Shown piece after piece: positions 1 through 7,171 of a stretch of 64,000 nucleotides of DNA. Under the pieces are notes generated by a model. It did no database searches, was not told the origin of the DNA, and saw only the letters and a program-made list of their open reading frames with translations. Made by a program: the position numbers and the translations under genes. Position 1 is the first letter of the stretch; every line of letters begins with the position of its first letter. Source of the stretch: Homoserinimonas sp. OAct 916 (lineage in GTDB: Bacteria; Actinomycetota; Actinomycetes; Actinomycetales; Microbacteriaceae); assembly GCF_003260275.1 (NCBI RefSeq), contig NZ_QJHB01000004.1:1-64000 (forward strand), written 5' to 3'.

Positions 1-196
1 CATCGTCAGCTCCATAGAAACGGGCATATCCCATATCGCGGCCGGTTCTGAGAAACCACGCCCAAGCGGAGGTTTTCAAATGAGGCAACGTATATAGCTA
101 CGCGGAGGTTTTCTATGAGTCAACGCGAGTGTTGCGGCGAGTACCTGCCGACAGGCTAAGCTTTATTCCTGTGTCCACAGGTTCCCCTGGGGCCAC
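1..196. other. Intergenic stretch before the tRNA, no gene seen
   Basis: No convincing reading frame. An ATG on the minus strand at 13-15 could open a gene that runs off the left edge, but only five codons are visible and no ribosome binding site precedes it. The stretch contains a short imperfect direct repeat (listed separately). Confidence 0.5.
66..125. repeat. Imperfect direct repeat pair upstream of tRNA-Thr
   Basis: GCGGAGGTTTTC occurs at 66-77 and again at 102-113. Each copy is followed by a related sequence (AAATGAGGCAACG and TATGAGTCAACG). The copies are 36 bp apart. Function unknown; it could be a regulatory repeat or a remnant of a mobile element near the tRNA. Confidence 0.6.
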
Positions 197-272
197 GCCG
201 CCTTAGCTCAGTCGGTAGAGCATCTCACTCGTAATGAGAAGGTCATCAGTTCGATTCTGATAGGCGGCTCCA
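197..272 (+). tRNA. tRNA-Thr (anticodon CGT)
   Basis: The 76-nt sequence folds as a full cloverleaf. The acceptor stem GCCGCCT pairs with AGGCGGC, the D-stem is GCTC/GAGC, the anticodon stem TCTCA/TGAGA encloses the loop CTCGTAA with anticodon CGT at 230-232, and the T-stem ATCAG/CTGAT holds TTCGATT. The discriminator base is T and the CCA end is encoded. It reads threonine ACG codons. No integrase or duplicated tRNA 3' end was noticed nearby. Confidence 0.96.
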
Positions 273-304
273 CGGGCAGTCCTCTCCAAAGGTCTTCCTT
301 CCGA

Positions 305-321
305 GACGGGGAATGCCCGTC
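305..321 (+). terminator. Possible tRNA terminator hairpin
   Basis: GACGGG and CCCGTC form a 6-bp stem with a 5-nt loop about 33 nt after the tRNA. No T-run follows, so the assignment is tentative. Confidence 0.35.
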
Positions 322-465
322 CCGCATTCGACTGAGCGGCGTCAGAGTGCTCGATCCGGGTTCGTCCTGACTCGAAGAAGTGCGTTTCTACACCCTTCAC
401 CGCCGAGCGTGGACGGAGGACGTGCATCCGAGTTCTCGCGGTTCCCCTGCACCACCGCCCGGTGG

Positions 466-471
466 TAATCT
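466..471 (+). promoter_or_regulatory. -10 box of a leaderless gene
   Basis: TAATCT lies 7 nt before the ATG at 479, and there is no Shine-Dalgarno. Transcription would then begin at or next to the start codon. Confidence 0.5.
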
Positions 472-478
472 TCCCAGC

Positions 479-1459
479 ATGAACACCGACGCCGGGTTGC
501 TCGAGTGGTTACTCGATTCTGACCCCGCGTTGCGATGGCAGGTCGAACGCGACTTGGCTGGCGCACCGCACGACGTGTGGGGGGCGACGAGGGCCCGCAT
601 CGCCACCGAGGGCTTTGGGGCGCGGTTGCTGGCACTCCAGGATCCCGACGGCCAATGGGCGGGCGGCGCCTTCTTCCCCTCCGATTTCGATTTCCACGGC
701 CCCGAGGCGGCCGAGGGTGCCGGCCAACCGTGGACAGCGACCACGTGGACACTGAACACTTTGCGCGAATGGGGCCTGGACGCCTCGGTGCTCGCCGGAA
801 CTGCAGAACTGCTCGATAGAAACAGCCGCTGGGAATATGAGAACCTGCCCTACTGGGGCGGCGAGGTCGACTGCTGCATCAACGCCTCCACACTGGCCAA
901 CGGAACCTGGCTGGGAGCGGATGTGGAACGGCTGGCCGGATGGTTTCCCGAGCACCAGCTGGCCGACGGCGGATGGAACTGCGAGTGGGTCGAAGGCTCC
1001 ACGCGATCGTCGTTTCATTCCACGCTCAATGTGTTGAAGGGACTGCTGTACCACGAGATCGCCACCGGCGGCTCCGACCGATTGCGGGCGGCCAGGCACA
1101 CTGCCGAGGAATACCTGCTGGTACGCCGGTTGCTGTACAGCCTCAGCTCAGGGGAGCTTGTCGGGTCGTGGGCGCCCCGATTCGCGTACCCGTTCCGCTG
1201 GCTCTACAGCGCCCTGCACGCCGCTGACCATTTTCGGGCGGCAGCGGTCCACGATGGCACCGCACCAGACCCGCGCCTGGCCGACGCCATCGCCGTGATT
1301 CGTGACGCCCGGCAGTCCGACGGCACCTGGGTGCAGGAGAGACGGCATCCCGGGCGGGTGTGGTTCGAGATGGATGTGCCGCCCGGAGAACCGTCGAAAT
1401 GGCTCACCTTCCACGCCACCCGCGTGCTCGCCTGGTGGGACGGGGCCGCGCAACACTGA
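479..1459 (+). CDS. Squalene cyclase / prenyltransferase-fold protein
   Basis: This 326-residue protein has repeated alpha-toroid motifs of the terpene cyclase type: LLALQDPDGQWAGG near residue 55, LADGGWNCEW near 160, and IRDARQSDGTWVQE near 280. These are QxxDGxW-like repeats. No DXDD catalytic motif of true squalene-hopene cyclases is evident, and the protein is half their length, so it is probably a single-domain relative without proven cyclase activity. I chose the ATG at 479 rather than an in-frame upstream codon at 380 because a -10-like TAATCT sits 7 nt upstream and the extra N-terminus is Arg/Pro-rich junk. It is convergent with the thioredoxin gene. Function unknown. Confidence 0.8.
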   Translation: MNTDAGLLEWLLDSDPALRWQVERDLAGAPHDVWGATRARIATEGFGARLLALQDPDGQWAGGAFFPSDFDFHGPEAAEGAGQPWTATTWTLNTLREWGLDASVLAGTAELLDRNSRWEYENLPYWGGEVDCCINASTLANGTWLGADVERLAGWFPEHQLADGGWNCEWVEGSTRSSFHSTLNVLKGLLYHEIATGGSDRLRAARHTAEEYLLVRRLLYSLSSGELVGSWAPRFAYPFRWLYSALHAADHFRAAAVHDGTAPDPRLADAIAVIRDARQSDGTWVQERRHPGRVWFEMDVPPGEPSKWLTFHATRVLAWWDGAAQH

Positions 1460-1468
1460 GGTGTCAGC

Positions 1469-1501
1469 AGCGGCCCTTCGCCGCGCCTCGCAAGGGCCGC
1501 T
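1469..1501. terminator. Bidirectional terminator hairpin
   Basis: AGCGGCCCTT (1469-1478) and AAGGGCCGCT (1492-1501) form a perfect 10-bp stem with a 13-nt loop, ten bases past the stop codon, between two convergent genes. No T-tract is present, as is common in actinobacteria. Confidence 0.7.
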
Positions 1502-1574
1502 CGGGCAATCTCACCGCAATACAGCCGGGAGGTGGGGTGTGAGGTTCGACGGAGCGCACGACAGTGACAAGCCC

Positions 1575-1970
1575 CTACGAGACCGGGGCCTCAGCCTTCT
1601 GCTGCTCGGCGACCGTGCGGTGTACCTCGTCCATGTCCAGGGCGCGCACCGCAGCAATGACCTCGTCGAGCGCCGCCGGGCCCAGGGCACCCGGCTGCGA
1701 GAACACGAGCACCTTCTCGCGGAATGCCATCAGGGTCGGGATCGACTGGATCGCCGCTGCGGCGGACAGGCTCTGCTCAGCCTCGGTGTCGACCTTGCCG
1801 AAGAAGATGTCCGGGTGTTTTGCGGCGGCCTTGCTGTAGGTTGGCGCGAAGGCACGGCACGGCCCGCACCATGCGGCCCAGAAGTCAACGAAGACGATAT
1901 CGTTCTGCGTGATCGCGTCGGCGAACGAGGCCTCGGTGAGGTCGTGTGTGGTCGATTGCTTGGTTGTCAT
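1575..1970 (-). CDS. Thioredoxin
   Basis: This is a 131-residue thioredoxin with the active-site WCGPC motif (Cys35, Cys38) after the strand IVFVDFWAA, and a conserved cis-proline in SIPTL. It would reduce protein disulfides or persulfides in the cytoplasm using thioredoxin reductase. It is about 20 residues longer than E. coli Trx, with a helical C-terminal tail. The ATG has a GAGGAAAAG ribosome site. It is divergent from the rhodanese-CstR pair, and an 18-bp palindrome lies between them, so it is probably part of the same sulfur/redox regulon. No reductase gene is nearby. Confidence 0.93.
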   Translation of the reverse strand: MTTKQSTTHDLTEASFADAITQNDIVFVDFWAAWCGPCRAFAPTYSKAAAKHPDIFFGKVDTEAEQSLSAAAAIQSIPTLMAFREKVLVFSQPGALGPAALDEVIAAVRALDMDEVHRTVAEQQKAEAPVS

Positions 1971-1990
1971 ATCTTTTCCTCTTTCACGTC

Positions 1991-2019
1991 TTATACCCCT
2001 AGGGGTATAGTGCTACACT
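1991..2019 (+). promoter_or_regulatory. Promoter of the rhodanese-cstR operon
   Basis: TTATAC (1991-1996) and TACACT (2014-2019) are separated by 17 bp and make a plausible -35/-10 pair. The -35 box and spacer are buried in the CstR-type palindrome at 1992-2009, which fits repression. Confidence 0.5.
1992..2009. promoter_or_regulatory. CsoR/CstR-type operator, perfect 18-bp palindrome
   Basis: TATACCCCTAGGGGTATA is a perfect inverted repeat. It matches the known pattern for CsoR/CstR-family operators (A/T-rich ends and a CCCC-GGGG core). It sits between the divergent thioredoxin and rhodanese genes, and the regulator itself is encoded at 2424-2711, so autoregulation is very likely. Confidence 0.85.
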
Positions 2020-2046
2020 AGGACTCATTCACGAGAAAGGCAACCC

Positions 2047-2364
2047 ATGCAACGGATCAACGCCCGCGACCTGATCAAACTCAAAGACTCCGCCACCATC
2101 ATCGACGTGCGCGAAGACGACGAATATGCCACCACCCATGTGGCCGGATCCCTGAGCATTCCGATGAGCTGCTTCGTCGATCGGTTCGACCAGGTGCCCA
2201 CAGACACCCCGGTGTACATCATCTGCGCCTCTGGGAACCGCAGCGGCAGGGTCACCGAGTATCTCGCCGGCCGCGGCTTCGATGCCACCAACATCGAGGG
2301 CGGCATCATCGAATGGGCGGGTTATGGGGGCCCGGTGGTCTCCGGCCAGCCGGCGACGACGTGA
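2047..2364 (+). CDS. Single-domain rhodanese-like sulfurtransferase
   Basis: This 105-residue rhodanese domain begins with the usual strand TIIDVREDDEYATTHVAGSLSIP. The active-site loop CASGNRS carries the catalytic cysteine in a six-residue loop typical of thiosulfate:acceptor sulfurtransferases of the GlpE/PspE size. It transfers sulfane sulfur through a cysteine persulfide. It is the first gene of an operon with the CstR-like repressor 59 bp downstream. The ATG is preceded by GAGAAAGG. Its role is probably persulfide/thiosulfate handling under sulfide stress. Confidence 0.9.
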   Translation: MQRINARDLIKLKDSATIIDVREDDEYATTHVAGSLSIPMSCFVDRFDQVPTDTPVYIICASGNRSGRVTEYLAGRGFDATNIEGGIIEWAGYGGPVVSGQPATT

Positions 2365-2423
2365 CATTCGTCGCCACATCGGCCGTCATATCGGCACGCC
2401 AACGAGAGAGATAGGGTCAGATC

Positions 2424-2711
2424 ATGATTGAAAGTGCTACTACGAGTTCCACCGAGCAACGCAAGATCGTCAATCGGTTGAAGCGGGCGCAGGGGCAACT
2501 CGCCGCGGTGATCGCCGCGGTCGAAGACGGCAACGACTGCCGAGCGGTCGTCACGCAGTTGGCCGCGGTGTCCAGTGCGATCGACCGCGCCGGATTCCTG
2601 ATCATCTCGTCGGCGATGAAGGACTGCCTCACCACGGAAGCCGATGACGACTCCAACACCAAGTCGGTGACCGTCGAAGAGCTGGAGAAACTGTTCCTCA
2701 CCCTCGCGTGA
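2424..2711 (+). CDS. CsoR/RcnR-family repressor, CstR-like persulfide sensor
   Basis: This is a 95-residue all-helical DUF156-type protein. Cys39 and Cys68 occupy the two cysteine positions of the family, 29 residues apart as in copper sensor CsoR. The copper-binding histidine four residues before the second cysteine is replaced by Ala64. Loss of that His with both Cys kept is the pattern of CstR, which senses persulfides by forming a di- or trisulfide bridge. The co-transcribed rhodanese, divergent thioredoxin and perfect CstR-like operator all agree. Copper sensing is the alternative but unlikely. Confidence 0.87.
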   Translation: MIESATTSSTEQRKIVNRLKRAQGQLAAVIAAVEDGNDCRAVVTQLAAVSSAIDRAGFLIISSAMKDCLTTEADDDSNTKSVTVEELEKLFLTLA

Positions 2712-2765
2712 CAGCCCCGAGACAGCCGCACCGCAGCGTGGCGACGCGATTCAGAACATGACCGC

Positions 2766-3188
2766 TCAGCCCTCGGCCGCGCTGATACTGACCATCCAGG
2801 CCACGCCGAAGCGGTCGGTGAGCATTCCGAACTCATCACCCCACATGGCCTTCTCCAACGGCATGTCCACGCGGGCGCCCTCCGACAGGCGCTCCCAGTA
2901 ACCGCGCAGGGCGGCATCGTCCTCGGCCGGGCCGCTGACCGAGACAGAGATGGCGCTGCCTGGGGTGTACCCCATCCTCTTCGGTGTGTCGGATGCCATC
3001 AGGGTGAGCCCGGCCGGAGTCTTCAGCTGGGCGTGCATCACCAGGTCCTGATCGTCAGGTTCGTCACTGGCATGGAAGTCGGCGAAGGTGTTGACCGTGA
3101 GTTCCCCGCCGAACACCGTGCGGTAGAACTCCATCGCCTCACGCGTGTTGTCGCGAAAGCTCAGATACGGGGTGAGGATCGTGCTCAT
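2766..3188 (-). CDS. VOC-family protein (PhnB-like glyoxalase fold)
   Basis: This 140-residue protein starts with STILTPYLSFRDNTREAMEFYRTVFGG, the hallmark N-terminus of the PhnB/3-demethylubiquinone methyltransferase-like branch of the vicinal oxygen chelate fold. It also contains MHAQL and a C-terminal WGDEFGMLTDRFGVAWMV. These proteins are mostly of unknown substrate. The start ATG follows AAAGGAGA. It is transcribed alone and convergent with the CstR operon. Confidence 0.88.
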   Translation of the reverse strand: MSTILTPYLSFRDNTREAMEFYRTVFGGELTVNTFADFHASDEPDDQDLVMHAQLKTPAGLTLMASDTPKRMGYTPGSAISVSVSGPAEDDAALRGYWERLSEGARVDMPLEKAMWGDEFGMLTDRFGVAWMVSISAAEG

Positions 3189-3591
3189 GGCCGGTCTCCT
3201 TTGCGGCTCGTGATCGACTCACATCATCGGTCGACGTCAGTCATCAATCGACTCATTATCTTCCCGGAGCGGCGGCATGACAAGAGCTTTCACCCACTGA
3301 AGCAGGTTCAGTCGCACCAGGCTCTCCGCGGTGGCGACCCGGGCGTCCTCACCCGAACGCGTCTGCGGTCTGCTGGTGGCCCGACCCGCCCGTGACGAGA
3401 GCAAAATCACCCTGTGGTTCGCGATTTGCCGAGGATGCGCTCTCGCCCACGGGATTGATGCACTCCTTCTCCCCGTGTTGGTGCCTTCTCCATCATCCTC
3501 CCGCGCCAGCCGGATGGCGCGGCCGTTCATGCCGCACTGGCGCGCGTCACGCCCGGCACGAGTACGCTACCGACTGGAGGTGGTGCAGTTG
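3189..3591. other. 403-bp intergenic stretch without a supported gene
   Basis: Open frames exist on both strands, but their compositions are Arg/Pro/Ser-rich and unlike known proteins. The right part must hold the promoter of the oxidoreductase; TACGCT around 3562 followed by GGAGG is a candidate. The left part holds the promoter of the VOC gene. Confidence 0.5.
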
Positions 3592-4578
3592 ATGTCACAC
3601 GACACGGTTCGCTGGGGAATACTGGGCACCGGCGGAATCGCCCGACTCTTCGCGAACGACCTGGTGCTGCACGGGTTCGCGCTCGACGCGGTCGGTTCGC
3701 GCCACCAGCAGACCGCAGACGCGTTCGCGATGGACTTCGAGATCGCCCGCTCCCACGCGAGCTACCGCGAGTTGGTCGATGACCCGGAGATCGACGTCAT
3801 CTACATCGCGACGCCGCATCCGTTCCACGCCGAGAACGCGATCGCCGCGTTGAACGCGGGCAAGCACGTTCTGGTCGAAAAGCCGTTCACGTTGAACGCG
3901 ACCGAGGCCAGGCAGGTGGTGAACCTCGCGGCCGAGCGCGGGTTGCTGGTGCTCGAAGCGATGTGGACGAGGTTTCTGCCGCATATGCGTCGCATCATCG
4001 AGATTCTCGAAACCGACACGATCGGCGAGGTGCGCGGCCTGATCGCCGACCACACCCAACATCTGCCCGATGACCCCGCGCACCGGCTGAATGCGTTGGA
4101 GCTCGGCGGCGGCGCCCTGCTCGACCTCGGCGTGTACCCGATCTCATTCGCCTCGCAACTGTTCGGCACCCCCCAGCAGATCAGCGCGTCCGCCACCTTC
4201 AAACCGACCGGCGCCGACGCCCAGGTCGCGACCATCTTTCGCTACGGCGACAGCCAGTTGGCCACAACCCTGTCGGCGAGCAACACCACTGGGCCCAACC
4301 GGGCGACGATTCTCGGCAGCGCCGGTCGGATCGATATCGACGGCGTCTGGTACGCCCCCACGTCGTTCCGGGTATACGACGATGCCGGCGAGGTGTTGGA
4401 GACGTACGAGTCGACCGTGACCGGGCGCGGGATGCAATTTCAGGCACTCGAGGTGGAGCGTCTGGTCACCTCCGGGCGCACCGCCAGCGAGATCCTCTCC
4501 CCCGACGAGACCGTCAGAGTGATGGAAACCCTCGACGAGATTCGACGACAGATCGGGCTTCGCTACCCCCAGGAGTGA
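3592..4578 (+). CDS. Gfo/Idh/MocA-family NAD(P)-dependent oxidoreductase
   Basis: This 328-residue protein has a Rossmann N-terminus, WGILGTGGIARLFANDL (GxGxxA dinucleotide fold). It also has the family motif LVEKPFTL near residue 98, with the conserved Lys, and an alpha/beta C-terminal domain (GGGALLDLGVYPISFA). It resembles the trans-1,2-dihydrobenzene-1,2-diol/xylose dehydrogenase branch. The substrate is unknown, probably a sugar or cyclitol. The ATG at 3592 is chosen with GGAGG about 11 nt upstream; the longer in-frame N-terminus has no homologous look. Confidence 0.88.
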   Translation: MSHDTVRWGILGTGGIARLFANDLVLHGFALDAVGSRHQQTADAFAMDFEIARSHASYRELVDDPEIDVIYIATPHPFHAENAIAALNAGKHVLVEKPFTLNATEARQVVNLAAERGLLVLEAMWTRFLPHMRRIIEILETDTIGEVRGLIADHTQHLPDDPAHRLNALELGGGALLDLGVYPISFASQLFGTPQQISASATFKPTGADAQVATIFRYGDSQLATTLSASNTTGPNRATILGSAGRIDIDGVWYAPTSFRVYDDAGEVLETYESTVTGRGMQFQALEVERLVTSGRTASEILSPDETVRVMETLDEIRRQIGLRYPQE

Positions 4579-4632
4579 CAGAGCCCCAACGCACCCCGTT
4601 TGGTGCCTGAATACGCGACTCGGGCCAGACGG

Positions 4633-4638
4633 TTACCA
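4633..4638 (+). promoter_or_regulatory. -10 box of a leaderless dacB transcript
   Basis: TACCAT lies 7 nt before the GTG start at 4646 and no Shine-Dalgarno is present. Confidence 0.45.
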
Positions 4639-4645
4639 TGGTCGG

Positions 4646-6226
4646 GTGAATACGAGCGAGACTCCCGGTTCGGGGGCAGAAACCGGCAGGCCCGGCAACG
4701 GGGGCCCTCCAACCGGACCGTTCACCGGGTCTGTAACCGGCCCGGATGCCGTTGACGACAGCCTCGGCGGGCCCGACACACCGCCCGCGCACAGTGCCGG
4801 ACCCACCAACTGGCGGCACCGGCATCCGATCGCCGCGCACGCCACCGCGATCGTGCTCGCCCTGGTTCTGGCGGGCACCGCTGCTGTGTTCGCTGGAAAA
4901 TCCGTGACAGCCAATGATGCAACCGCCGAGCCGATCGCCCCCGTCTCGGCCAGCCCAAGTGTCGCCCCCAGCTTTCCGCCTCCTCCGGGCGAGGCCCGGC
5001 CAGCCCCAGACGAACGCACCAGCTCCCGGATGCGCACCTGCTCGGTCGCAGACCTCGCCACCGACGACCGCCTGGGCACGTTTTACGCCCACGTGCGCAA
5101 CGCCGAGACCGGTGACGTGCTCTTCGACCGGCGTGGCGACACCCCGGCGCGCACCGCAAGCGTGTTGAAAGTGCTCACGACGGCGGCCGCACTGGCCGAA
5201 CTCGGCCCCGACTACCGTGCCACGACCACCGTGGTGCGTGGAAGCGAGCCCGGCAGCATCGTGTTGGTCGGCGGCGGCGACCTGACCCTCAGCCGCACCC
5301 CGAGCGGAGACGAGCCCGCCTACTACGGCGCACCGCACCTCGACGATCTCGCCCGCCAGACGAAGGATGCGTGGGAAGCCGATCCAGAAACGGCGGGCAC
5401 CCCGATCACGTCGCTTGTGCTCGATTCCGGCCGCTTCGGCGACCCTGCATGGCAGCCCAGTTGGGAGCGCGAAGAACTCTACGACGGCTACATCCCAGAG
5501 ATCACCGCCCTGCAGGTCGACGGAGACCGGGACAATCCGTACAACAACGTATCGACACGCAGCGAAGACCCGATCGGCCGGGCCGGCGCCGCCTTCTCCG
5601 AGTTATTCGGCGGGCTGGTGATCAGCCGAGGCACCGCAGACTCCGGCGCCGAAACGTTGGGCGAGGTCTCCTCCCAGCCGGTCGGCACGCTCGTGCAACA
5701 GTCATTGATCGTGTCCGACAACGCCCTGGCCGAGATGCTCGGCAGGCTGACCGCGATCTCTGCTGGCGCTGGAAACACTTTCGGTGCCCTGCAAGACGGC
5801 ACCACTGGCGCCCTGGACAGCTACGGCATCGACACCGGCGCACTCACCATCGTCGACGGCTCAGGCCTCAGTGACGACAATGCCGTGCCGCCCTCATACA
5901 TCACGCAGCTGCTGCGCAAGGTCAATGACCGCGACGGCAACCTCGGTTACGTGTTCGACGGGCTTCCCGTCGCGGGCGAGACCGGTTCGCTCGGCTATGG
6001 CGACCGATTCACGGGCGACAACTCCGTGGCACGCGGCAGTGTCTTCGCGAAGACCGGCTGGATCGACACCGGCTATACGCTGGCTGGGATCATTCACGCC
6101 GACGACGGAACCACCCTCACCTTCGCCGTCTACGCGCTCGACGATGTGGGCGAGAGCGCCAAGCAGGCGATCGACACGATCACCACCGGCTTCTACCGCT
6201 GCGGAGACAACCTCTCGAACCACTGA
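4646..6226 (+). CDS. dacB: D-alanyl-D-alanine carboxypeptidase/endopeptidase, PBP4 type
   Basis: This 526-residue low-molecular-mass class C penicillin-binding protein has a Gly/Pro-rich cytoplasmic N-terminus (1-60). A membrane anchor follows at about 65-85 (ATAIVLALVLAGTAAVFAG). The extracytoplasmic domain carries the three active-site motifs in order: SVLK (Ser172, Lys175), SDN near 355 and KTG near 475. It trims or cleaves peptidoglycan stem peptides outside the membrane. The large insert between SxxK and SDN is typical of PBP4/DacB. The start is GTG; an ATG at 4638 hits a stop at once in its frame. Confidence 0.93.
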   Translation: MNTSETPGSGAETGRPGNGGPPTGPFTGSVTGPDAVDDSLGGPDTPPAHSAGPTNWRHRHPIAAHATAIVLALVLAGTAAVFAGKSVTANDATAEPIAPVSASPSVAPSFPPPPGEARPAPDERTSSRMRTCSVADLATDDRLGTFYAHVRNAETGDVLFDRRGDTPARTASVLKVLTTAAALAELGPDYRATTTVVRGSEPGSIVLVGGGDLTLSRTPSGDEPAYYGAPHLDDLARQTKDAWEADPETAGTPITSLVLDSGRFGDPAWQPSWEREELYDGYIPEITALQVDGDRDNPYNNVSTRSEDPIGRAGAAFSELFGGLVISRGTADSGAETLGEVSSQPVGTLVQQSLIVSDNALAEMLGRLTAISAGAGNTFGALQDGTTGALDSYGIDTGALTIVDGSGLSDDNAVPPSYITQLLRKVNDRDGNLGYVFDGLPVAGETGSLGYGDRFTGDNSVARGSVFAKTGWIDTGYTLAGIIHADDGTTLTFAVYALDDVGESAKQAIDTITTGFYRCGDNLSNH

Positions 6227-6562
6227 CGCCTGGTGATCCTGGTGGTCCTGGTGGGGTGAGAACTTCGTGTCAAACTTCAGGATGCGAGTACCGCCGGCGC
6301 GCAGAGAACCTCGGCGTGCCTCTCATCCTGAGTTCGTGAGCTCCCTGCCCATCGCATTCATCGCCCGGTTCTCGGCGTTTTCTTCGCAACGGTGGGGATG
6401 CGCCGCGGCCCAGACACGCATCGTGGCCGAGCACCCATACCCGGTGCGGTCACCACGTAGCCCAGCACCCACCGGCATCCGGCGCCGCGGTGGTAGCCTG
6501 TCGAACAAAACGGATCTGTGGCCGATCCCGGATCCGAATGACACAAGGGGACAGTCGAATCC
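6227..6562. other. 336-bp intergenic stretch with a 9-bp triplicate
   Basis: Directly after the dacB stop there are three near-identical 9-bp units, CCTGGTGAT, CCTGGTGGT and CCTGGTGGG (6229-6255). No gene is supported in the rest; its right end must hold the pncA promoter. Confidence 0.5.
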
Positions 6563-7171
6563 GTGGCTAAGGCGCTTTTCATCATCGATGTACAGAACGA
6601 TTTCACCGAGGGCGGTGCGCTCGGTGTCGCCGGCGGTGCGGCCGTGGCACTCGGGATCAGCCAGTACCTGGCACGCAATCCCGAGGGCTACGACGTGGTG
6701 ATCGCCTCCCGCGACTGGCATGACGCCGACAACGACAATGGCGGTCATTTCGCCACCAACGAAGCCCCCGACTTCGCCACCACCTGGCCGGTGCACTGCG
6801 TCGCAGGCACCCCCGGCGCCGAATACCATTCCGCACTGGACACGAACCGCATCGACGTGCACGTGAAGAAGGGCCAGGGCAAGCCCGCCTACTCCATCTA
6901 CCAGGGAACCACCGACGACGGCGAGACCGTGCCGCAACTTCTCGACCGCTTGGACGTGACCGATATCGACGTGGTGGGCATCGCCACCGATTACTGTGTT
7001 CGGGCATCCGCCCTCGACGCGGTCAGCGACCAGCGGCAGGTTCGCGTGCTGACCGACCTCACCGCGGCCGTGGCCGAGGCCTCTCGGGTGGCCGCTGTTG
7101 CCGAACTGGCCGAGGCCGGCGTCGACGTGCAGGAATCCGTGTCCCTGCCCCAAACCGAAGCTGATGCCTGA
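6563..7171 (+). CDS. pncA: Nicotinamidase
   Basis: This is a 202-residue isochorismatase-fold nicotinamidase. The catalytic triad is visible as Asp9 (FIIDVQNDF), Lys102/103 (VHVKKGQ) and Cys145 (ATDYCVRAS). The metal site follows the Asp51-x-His53 pattern (SRDWHD), with further histidines at GGHF and WPVHCV. It hydrolyses nicotinamide to nicotinate for NAD salvage. The start is GTG. It overlaps the MMPL gene by 8 nt, so translation of the two is coupled. Confidence 0.94.
   Translation: MAKALFIIDVQNDFTEGGALGVAGGAAVALGISQYLARNPEGYDVVIASRDWHDADNDNGGHFATNEAPDFATTWPVHCVAGTPGAEYHSALDTNRIDVHVKKGQGKPAYSIYQGTTDDGETVPQLLDRLDVTDIDVVGIATDYCVRASALDAVSDQRQVRVLTDLTAAVAEASRVAAVAELAEAGVDVQESVSLPQTEADA

Noticed and set aside
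1-15. Start of a minus-strand gene (ATG at 13-15)
   Set aside because: Only five codons are inside the window and no ribosome binding site is visible.
197-272. tRNA-associated genomic island
   Set aside because: No integrase, no repeat of the tRNA 3' end was noticed, and the neighbouring genes look like core genome.
3237-3530. 97-codon minus-strand frame in the gap before the oxidoreductase
   Set aside because: No ribosome binding site, no hydrophobic or domain pattern, and it would overlap the likely promoter region of the oxidoreductase.
7098-7163. Upstream start for the MMPL gene
   Set aside because: It would extend 74 bp into pncA and add a Cys/Pro-rich peptide. The ATG at 7164 gives the normal cytoplasmic N-terminus and a typical 8-nt coupling overlap.
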